8,132 bases of DNA from assembly GCA_026390215.1 (NCBI GenBank), contig JAPLGJ010000020.1, forward strand, positions 1 to 8,132, read 5' to 3'. Origin of the DNA: Caldisericota bacterium. Its GTDB lineage: Bacteria > Caldisericota > Caldisericia > Cryosericales > Cryosericaceae. Both the position numbers and the translations under genes were made by a program. Under the pieces are notes generated by a model, which saw only the letters and a list, made by a program, of their open reading frames with translations, did not search any database and was not told where the DNA came from. Below are positions 1 through 4,655 of this stretch, one piece after another. Each line of letters starts with the position of its first letter. The first letter of the stretch is position 1.

Positions 1-311
1 ACGAGATCGAACATGTCCTGTGCCTCACGCGCGAACAGGACCGCGAGAAGACCGAGGACAATGCCCGCCACCGGCACGAACAAGGACGCAAGGGCAAAGT
101 GCCAAGCGAGCGTCGCCAGTTCAGACTGGCGCTGCATGAGACTGCTCAGACGTATGTGCGCGGGATCGAAGAACGTGTCGAGGGTATGGTCCCGGGAGGC
201 GTCTACTGTCGCGGCTCTCGGCGCAGAGACGTCCGTCTTGCGCGACCCAGCGACCGGCGCTCCGTCGAGAGGCTGGTCCTCATGTTTGTTCCTGTGTCTT
301 CTGGCTCCCAT
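1..311 (-). CDS. Unrecognised membrane protein, N-terminal part (cut by window edge)
   Basis: The frame is open from an ATG at 311-309 to the window edge and gives 103 residues. The first ~60 residues are polar and rich in Arg, Asp, Lys and Pro (start MGARRHRNKHEDQ). They are followed by a clear hydrophobic segment at about residues 68-94 (WHFALASLFVPVAGIVLGL and onward), then a charged stretch REAQD. This looks like a cytoplasmic tail followed by a membrane helix; more helices may lie beyond the edge. I do not recognise the family. The ATG was chosen because an in-frame TGA lies just upstream (in GTG AGT TGA) and because a TATGAT box sits six bases before it. AAGG also lies just before the ATG but is too close for a normal ribosome binding site. 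The gene follows the OsmC gene by 110 bases in the same direction. That a real gene is here is fairly sure; its function is unknown. Confidence 0.6.
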   Translation of the reverse strand, partial: MGARRHRNKHEDQPLDGAPVAGSRKTDVSAPRAATVDASRDHTLDTFFDPAHIRLSSLMQRQSELATLAWHFALASLFVPVAGIVLGLLAVLFAREAQDMFDL

Positions 312-421
312 GTCCTTATCATATCAACTCACGGGCCCGAGTAAAGTCGGAGCGGCAGGCCCACGAGGCTATCGGCGGCAGGTGGCCCACGAGGCCCTGG
401 ACCACCGTGTGACCGCGGCGG
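312..421. other. Spacer with imperfect direct repeat and hairpin
   Basis: The 110-base gap between the OsmC stop and the edge membrane gene holds an imperfect direct repeat. GCGGCAGGCCCACGAGGC starts at 352 and recurs at 375-395 with three extra bases inside. The second copy overlaps an inverted repeat (382-388 with 399-405) that would give a seven-pair hairpin on the minus-strand RNA, one pair being G-U, with a ten-base loop. No T-run follows, so I do not call it an intrinsic terminator. Confidence 0.3.
318..345 (-). promoter_or_regulatory. Candidate promoter placing the start site at the ATG of the edge membrane protein
   Basis: On the minus strand TATGAT (323-318) matches five of six bases of the sigma-70 -10 consensus. 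A weak -35, TTTACT (345-340), lies 16 bases upstream. Exactly six bases (AAGGAC) separate the -10 box from the ATG at 311, so initiation at the usual distance would fall on the A of the start codon. This is inferred from spacing alone. Confidence 0.35.
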
Positions 422-883
422 TTAGACGACCTCGCCCATCTCCTCGCCTGTGCCACGGATGATGTGATACCTGTGAACCAGGGTGACACCGGGCGCGAGT
501 GTCCCACCGACGGAGCAGTACTTCTCGGCGGACAGCCGAACCGCTCTGGCAACGTTCTCTGTCAGAACACTGTCACTGATCAGGTAGTAGTCGACGTAAA
601 TGCGAGTGAACCGGTGGGGATGCTCCTCCGCACGTTCGCCGGACAGCTCCACGCGGAATCCCGCGTATGATTCCTTCCTCTTGGCGAGGATCGACACGAT
701 GTCCATTCCTGTGCATCCGCCAAGCGCCATCAGCAGCAGTTCCATGGGACTGGAACCGCCATCGTGACCGCCACCCGATTCGGACGTATCCAGGACAACC
801 CAGTGATTGGAGGGACCGCGTGCCACGAATGTGAGTCCTTCGGTCTGACGGACTTCAGCGTGCAATATGTTGTCTCCGGCCAT
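422..883 (-). CDS. OsmC family protein
   Basis: This 153-residue protein belongs to the OsmC/Ohr superfamily. Family members are small dimeric cytoplasmic proteins; many reduce organic hydroperoxides with a pair of cysteines, and the YhfA-like branch has no firmly known substrate. Visible family marks are the SPMELLLMALGGCTGMD block (Cys57 at the start of the central helix) and the KYCSVGGTL block (Cys123), matching the two-cysteine arrangement. The opening GLTFVARG and the glycine-rich SGGGHDGGSSP loop also fit, and the length is normal. The ATG at 883 is supported by AAAGGAG seven bases upstream. The gene begins 87 bases after the histidine kinase stop in the same direction, so it may be the third gene of that operon, although a promoter candidate lies in the gap. 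The family is certain; peroxidase activity and substrate are inference. Confidence 0.92.
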   Translation of the reverse strand: MAGDNILHAEVRQTEGLTFVARGPSNHWVVLDTSESGGGHDGGSSPMELLLMALGGCTGMDIVSILAKRKESYAGFRVELSGERAEEHPHRFTRIYVDYYLISDSVLTENVARAVRLSAEKYCSVGGTLAPGVTLVHRYHIIRGTGEEMGEVV

Positions 884-929
884 GAACCATCTCCTTTCAA
901 CAAGTCGGCCGCCAGAGACCGACGGTTTC

Positions 930-957
930 AGTGTAGCCCTTCGGGTGGGAGCTGCAA
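930..957 (-). promoter_or_regulatory. Candidate sigma-70 promoter for the OsmC gene
   Basis: On the minus strand TTGCAG (957-952) and TACACT (935-930) are separated by 16 bases, each matching four of six consensus positions. They lie between the kinase stop and the OsmC start and would give a leader of about 40 bases containing the AAAGGAG site. The match is modest and could be chance. Confidence 0.3.
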
Positions 958-970
958 TACGATGACTCGT

Positions 971-2137
971 TCAGGAAGCCGCCAGGGACTCGTGGCGCAC
1001 GATGACGGAGCGCGGATAGGACACGGTGACGCGTGTGCCAACACCGAGCGTGCTCCTGATGTCGAGGTGACCACCTTCGATCTCTACGAGGTCCTTGGCG
1101 ATGGGAAGACCGAGGCCCAAGCCCCCACTCCTCCTGTTGCGCGAGCGGTCCCCCCTGAAGAAGCGGTCGAACACATGCACCAAGTCTTCTTCGGGAATCC
1201 CGGACCCGGCATCCTCGACGACGATGCAGACGCTGTGTGACCCATCGACTGCGCTGGAGAGTGTCACGCAGTTCCCGGACTGCGTGGCCGTGATGGCGTT
1301 GCTCAGCAGATTGGCCACTGCCCTGTCCAGAAGCTGACGGTCGAGATGAACCTTCGCGTGCGCTTCCAACTCATGTGACAGCAAGACTCCATGGGCTGCA
1401 GCGATAGGGGCGAACCTCCGCCAGACATACCCCAACATTTCATCGATGTCGAAGTCCGACTCCTCGGGCATGACGGCATTGTTATCAATCTGGGCAAGCT
1501 GTCGCAATTCGTTGATCATGACCTCGAGATTGGCCGTCTCCTGGGAAATCGCCTCGGCAGCAGCATGCAGTTCCTCGGAACTCGAGATCAACCCGGCATC
1601 GAGGGCTTCCATGTAGCCCCTGATGACCGTCACGGGGGTGCGAAGCTCATGAGAAAGGTTGGAGAAGAGTTCCTGTTCCACTTCGTCACGGCACCTCAGC
1701 TCGTGTGCCATGTGATTGAGCGAGTCGGACAGCTCGGCAAACTCCCGCAGTCCCTGATTGTTCGAGATCTGTGCGCCGTAGTCGCCATGGCCGATCCGGT
1801 CAGCGAAGCTGGCGAATCCAGAGATAGGCTGAGAGAAGCGTCGCGTGAACCAGCTTGCCACGCCGAGCGCGATCAGCATGACTGCGCACCCGCCAATCCA
1901 CACGGAGACGCGCATCATGTCGCGGAACTTGAGATATGTGGTGGTCAGGAGGTAGCTGTTTGGCTCGATGACCATCGACTTGATGCCGAAGGGCGACCCA
2001 TATCCGCCGGCAAGGAAGGTCTTGAATGCCCGTATGAAGAAGGCGTCCGCTGCGGTGATCGACAGCACCATGACCAGCACCAGAAGCGCCGCATAGCTGA
2101 GGATCAGCCTGGTATAGAAGCTGGACGTCTTCTTCAA
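971..2137 (-). CDS. Sensor histidine kinase (OmpR-partner type, HAMP-HisKA-HATPase)
   Basis: This 388-residue membrane kinase should autophosphorylate a histidine and pass the phosphate to the response regulator encoded just upstream. Order of parts: membrane helix at about 10-36; a short outer segment of about 40 residues (37-76) that matches no sensor domain I know; a second helix at about 77-97; a HAMP linker at about 98-150; HisKA with the H-box FSNLSHELRTP (His163); then the ATPase domain. The ATPase shows the N-box NLLSN (Asn276 and Asn280), G1 EDAGSGIP (Asp309), F-box FDRFFRGD and G2 GGLGLGLPIA. All catalytic motifs are intact. The start is TTG at 2137: the frame is open back to the regulator's TAA with only CGT GAC CTG between, so no ATG or GTG is available there. 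No strong ribosome binding site is seen, which suggests translational coupling to the regulator. The stimulus cannot be read from the sequence. Confidence 0.95.
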   Translation of the reverse strand: MKKTSSFYTRLILSYAALLVLVMVLSITAADAFFIRAFKTFLAGGYGSPFGIKSMVIEPNSYLLTTTYLKFRDMMRVSVWIGGCAVMLIALGVASWFTRRFSQPISGFASFADRIGHGDYGAQISNNQGLREFAELSDSLNHMAHELRCRDEVEQELFSNLSHELRTPVTVIRGYMEALDAGLISSSEELHAAAEAISQETANLEVMINELRQLAQIDNNAVMPEESDFDIDEMLGYVWRRFAPIAAAHGVLLSHELEAHAKVHLDRQLLDRAVANLLSNAITATQSGNCVTLSSAVDGSHSVCIVVEDAGSGIPEEDLVHVFDRFFRGDRSRNRRSGGLGLGLPIAKDLVEIEGGHLDIRSTLGVGTRVTVSYPRSVIVRHESLAAS

Positions 2138-2146
2138 CAGGTCACG

Positions 2147-2839
2147 TTACACCAGGATGCGGTATCCGACTCCGTAGATGGATTCGATGTACGTCGGGTT
2201 TCCGGGGTCGTCCTGGATTTTCTTGCGGATATTCTTGATGTAGGCATCGATGGTACGGTCGAAGACTTCGTCATCGCTGCCGCCGTAGATTTCCTTGATG
2301 AGGCTGGAACGCGAGACGGGTTCGCCATTGGCTTTGACCAGCAGCGTAAACACCTCGAATTCCTTGGGGGTGAGCATGATGTCCTTGCCCGCCTTGACGA
2401 CGCGGTGCTTGCCCGGATAGACGACGATATCCTTGAAGACCAGTTTCTCCACCGGCGCCGTATCGGCCAGACGCTCCCAGTCATACCGCCTGAGTGCTGC
2501 CTTGATGCGGGCCATGAGTTCACGCGGGCTGAAGGGCTTGGTCACATAGTCATCGGCACCGATCTCCAGGCCCTCCAGCTTCTGGATCTCGTCGCTTTTG
2601 GCTGTCACCATAATGATCGGCACGGTCGACTTCTTGCGGATTTCGCGGCAGACGTCCTCGCCGCTCAGTTCGGGCAGCATGAGGTCCAGGATCACCAGAT
2701 CAGGCTTCTGCTCGTCGAACAGGCGCAATGCCTCACGCCCGGTCGCGGCCAGAACGGGTTCATAGCCTTCCTTCTGCAGATAGAGCTTCTCGAGCGTACG
2801 GATGTTCTCTTCGTCTTCGACGACCAGTATCTTTCTCAT
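2147..2839 (-). CDS. OmpR/PhoB-family response regulator
   Basis: This 230-residue transcription factor has a receiver domain (about 1-118) and a winged-helix DNA-binding domain (about 130-230). The receiver has the acidic patch (Glu8, Asp9, Glu10), the phospho-acceptor Asp52 in VILDLMLPELSG, Thr79 in IMVTAKSD and Lys101 in YVTKPFSPREL. The effector domain shows LTPKEFEVFTLL and the recognition-helix region DRTIDAYIKNIRKKI, followed by the wing IYGVGYRI. Length and motifs are standard for PhoB/OmpR proteins, so it should work with the kinase that starts ten bases after its last coding base. The ATG at 2839 begins MRKILVVEDEE, the usual family start. A promoter-like TAGAAT lies six bases before it and a weak GAGGG lies about 12 bases before it. 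The target genes are unknown; the repeat upstream suggests it controls its own operon. Confidence 0.96.
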   Translation of the reverse strand: MRKILVVEDEENIRTLEKLYLQKEGYEPVLAATGREALRLFDEQKPDLVILDLMLPELSGEDVCREIRKKSTVPIIMVTAKSDEIQKLEGLEIGADDYVTKPFSPRELMARIKAALRRYDWERLADTAPVEKLVFKDIVVYPGKHRVVKAGKDIMLTPKEFEVFTLLVKANGEPVSRSSLIKEIYGGSDDEVFDRTIDAYIKNIRKKIQDDPGNPTYIESIYGVGYRILV

Positions 2840-2845
2840 GGTTGT

Positions 2846-2874
2846 ATTCTACCCTCGATGGATGATTGTGTCAT
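2846..2874 (-). promoter_or_regulatory. Probable promoter of the two-component operon
   Basis: On the minus strand ATGACA (2874-2869) and TAGAAT (2851-2846) each match five of six bases of the sigma-70 consensus and are separated by the ideal 17 bases. The -10 box ends six bases (ACAACC) before the ATG at 2839, so transcription would start at or next to the start codon and the mRNA would be essentially leaderless. Confidence 0.5.
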
Positions 2875-2882
2875 CACCTTGT

Positions 2883-2899
2883 GTGAACAGACAGTGAAC
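2883..2899 (-). promoter_or_regulatory. Direct repeat, candidate OmpR-family operator
   Basis: On the minus strand GTTCAC occurs twice, at 2899-2894 and 2888-2883, with an exact 11-base period (GTTCACTGTCTGTTCAC). Tandem half-sites about one helical turn apart are the usual binding pattern of OmpR/PhoB regulators. The pair ends nine bases upstream of the -35 box of the two-component operon, a classic activator position. Binding by the adjacent regulator is inferred. Confidence 0.45.
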
Positions 2900-3033
2900 C
2901 GCAAGTCAGCATGAATAGCGCATGTGGTTCAATCACGCCGAAAAGTGGCATTCAACTGGATTCTCGTTCCCAATTGTGAAGAACATGAAATCATACTACC
3001 ATCCTGCCGCAGGTATGCAACACCGACAATATG

Positions 3034-3069
3034 GTTTCGCCCCGTCGATCTCTCCCGACGGGGCGAAAC
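3034..3069 (-). terminator. Strong hairpin after the SIMPL gene, possible terminator
   Basis: A perfect 14-bp inverted repeat (GTTTCGCCCCGTCG at 3034-3047 and its complement at 3056-3069) has an eight-base loop. It starts 26 bases after the SIMPL stop and should end the surface-protein/SIMPL transcript or stabilise its 3' end. Neither strand shows the T-run of a textbook intrinsic terminator, so termination would be atypical or Rho-linked. Confidence 0.5.
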
Positions 3070-3095
3070 GGATAAACAGTATGCCAGAGAACCTT

Positions 3096-3806
3096 TCAGT
3101 CGAGCTCGAAACTGACAGATACTGAGACCGACAGGATACTGGTGCCGGCTTCCATGGGGATGGACCCCGCACTGCTTGCACCAAATCCTTCTGCGCCAGC
3201 ATAGACCACAGAAGGCCCGGACCAGTCTGCCGCTATCGAAACGATGTCCCCTAGCGTATGGGTCGTGCCTTCCAGCGTTCCCAGGGCCTTCGCCCGCGCA
3301 TTCGCCACGGCATCCTTCATCAGTCCCGCCTTCAGCTCCTCGCGATTGCTCATGTCGAAGCTGATACTGTTGAAGATGTTTGCCCCGGCTTTTGACCCCG
3401 CGTCGATGACGGCCGAAACGAGATCCGGCTTGACGCGAACGGTCACGGTGTTGCTCACCCGCCACCCTGTCGGTTTCGACTGCCCGCTTGAGTAGTCGAA
3501 ATCCTGGTTCACGTAGAAACTGCTCGTCTGGATGTCTTCACTCTTGACGCCAGCCGCCTTCAGGGCAGCCAGGACGTCGTTCATCGTCGTCAGGTTCTCT
3601 TGTTGAGCCTTCTGCACTTCCGGCGCGTCCGTCTGGACACCAAGGTCCAGGTGGGCGGTGTCTGGCACAAACGACTTCTGAGCCGTGCCGGTGGCAGCAA
3701 CAACTCTGAGCTGGCGAGCGGAGCGTGCAACCCCGAGGACCAGTCCCGCCGCAGAAAGAACCACTGCGACGACCAGCAGACCAACAATCAGTCCCTCATG
3801 CTTCAT
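3096..3806 (-). CDS. SIMPL domain (DUF541) protein, membrane-anchored or secreted
   Basis: This 236-residue protein has an N-terminal hydrophobic helix (residues 6-27, after MKHEG) and an extracytoplasmic SIMPL/DUF541 domain at about 34-236. The helix has no lipobox cysteine, so it is a signal anchor or signal peptide. Domain marks are VVAATGTAQKSFVPDTAHLDLGV, the ENLTTMNDVLAALKAAGV helix, DIQTSSFYV, RVSNTVTVRV and the late AVANARAKAL helix; the end VSVSVSFELD is a typical closing strand. SIMPL proteins are widespread envelope proteins of poorly defined role, some tied to oxidative stress resistance. I start at ATG 3806 because GAGGGG lies eight bases upstream; an in-frame GTG at 3815 sits on top of that site. 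The gene begins 33 bases after the stalk-domain gene stop, with no promoter between, so they are probably co-transcribed. The family is secure; the function is not. Confidence 0.9.
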   Translation of the reverse strand: MKHEGLIVGLLVVAVVLSAAGLVLGVARSARQLRVVAATGTAQKSFVPDTAHLDLGVQTDAPEVQKAQQENLTTMNDVLAALKAAGVKSEDIQTSSFYVNQDFDYSSGQSKPTGWRVSNTVTVRVKPDLVSAVIDAGSKAGANIFNSISFDMSNREELKAGLMKDAVANARAKALGTLEGTTHTLGDIVSIAADWSGPSVVYAGAEGFGASSAGSIPMEAGTSILSVSVSVSFELD

Positions 3807-3839
3807 GATGCACACCCCTCTAGTACACTATGCCTCGAT

Positions 3840-4655
3840 TCAGGGCTTCGGGTATGTGATGTCGATGCCCTGCGTGGGAGCATTCCACACCACTTCTGCG
3901 TTGAATGCTTCCGAGATGAAGCGGATTGGGACCATCGTCGTGCCCTTGATGATGGACGGCAGACCCTGAAGCACGATCTTCTTGCCGTTCACCGACGCGT
4001 AGTTGGATCCAATTTGAAGATAGATGGTCGTGGAGCCGAGTTGAAGCCGGACGATCTTGAATATGGGCTCCCACTCCACCGTTGCTCCGAACGCCTCTCC
4101 GATGAACCGGAGCGGGACCATGACGACACCCTTGATGTTGATCGGAGCCGCCTGGAGCGTCTTGGACGTGTCGTTGATCATTGCCGTCTTGTTGCCGACC
4201 TGCAGCCGGATCAGCGTGCGAGCGACATAGGTGACAGGAATACCAGTCTTGGTGTGGTTCCCAGCCGCATCTGCCGAGGTTACCTCGACAACGTTCAGCC
4301 CTTCCTTCGGGAACATATACATGATGCTGAACGAACCGTCCGCCGCCACACTCACCTGAGCACCTGCGACCGTCACGATCGCGCCAGCCTCGGTCTTACC
4401 GGTGACGGCCACCTGCTGTGTCATCACCGTCGCGTAGATCTTCGGCGACGTCACAGTGAGCACGGGCGGTTTGGTATCGAGCGTCACATTCAGCCGTGTC
4501 TGGCCGACGTTGCCTGCGACATCGGTGGCGATGATCTGGATCGCATTTGCACCTTCGCTGAGTGGGACAGAACCACCAAACTCGCCACTCGGCTGTACGG
4601 CAACTGACGTGCCATTGATGCTCACAGACGCTCCGGCTTCAGTGCGCCCGGTGAT
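3840..4655 (-). CDS. C-terminal part of the frameshifted surface protein: Ig-like modules plus copper-amine-oxidase-N-terminal (stalk) domain
   Basis: This frame continues the large surface protein after the frameshift at 4656-4660. Read from 4655 it opens ITGRTEAGASVSINGTSV, and this module is repeated about 75 residues later as VTGKTEAGAIVTVAGAQV; each ends in AGN. They resemble bacterial Ig-like or glucodextranase-B-like beta modules. The last ~120 residues are a stalk domain of the Cu_amine_oxidN1 type: two halves carrying MVPLRFIGEAFGATVEW and MVPIRFISEAFNAEVVW, common in secreted proteins of Firmicutes and similar bacteria. That name is historical and does not mean oxidase activity. The first usable start in this piece would be a GTG at 4625, which has GGAG upstream but falls inside the first Ig module, so it is unlikely to be a genuine gene start. 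If the extra C is a sequencing error or is bypassed, this is the end of one ~1027-residue protein. Confidence 0.85.
   Translation of the reverse strand: MTGRTEAGASVSINGTSVAVQPSGEFGGSVPLSEGANAIQIIATDVAGNVGQTRLNVTLDTKPPVLTVTSPKIYATVMTQQVAVTGKTEAGAIVTVAGAQVSVAADGSFSIMYMFPKEGLNVVEVTSADAAGNHTKTGIPVTYVARTLIRLQVGNKTAMINDTSKTLQAAPINIKGVVMVPLRFIGEAFGATVEWEPIFKIVRLQLGSTTIYLQIGSNYASVNGKKIVLQGLPSIIKGTTMVPIRFISEAFNAEVVWNAPTQGIDITYPKP

Noticed and set aside
1391..2914. A 507-codon open frame on the plus strand
   Set aside because: It lies antisense across the kinase and regulator genes, whose motifs are complete. Its composition (rich in Asp, His, Gln) is typical of a shadow of a GC-rich gene and shows no domain.
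3600..4607. A 335-codon open frame on the plus strand
   Set aside because: Antisense to the SIMPL gene and the stalk-domain region; rich in Arg, Asp, His and Cys with no recognisable domain or ribosome binding site.
3840..4625. Separate gene starting at the GTG at 4625
   Set aside because: GGAG precedes the GTG, but the residues just upstream in the same frame (ITGRTEAGAS) belong to the same Ig-like module, so this is the continuation of the upstream gene after a frameshift.
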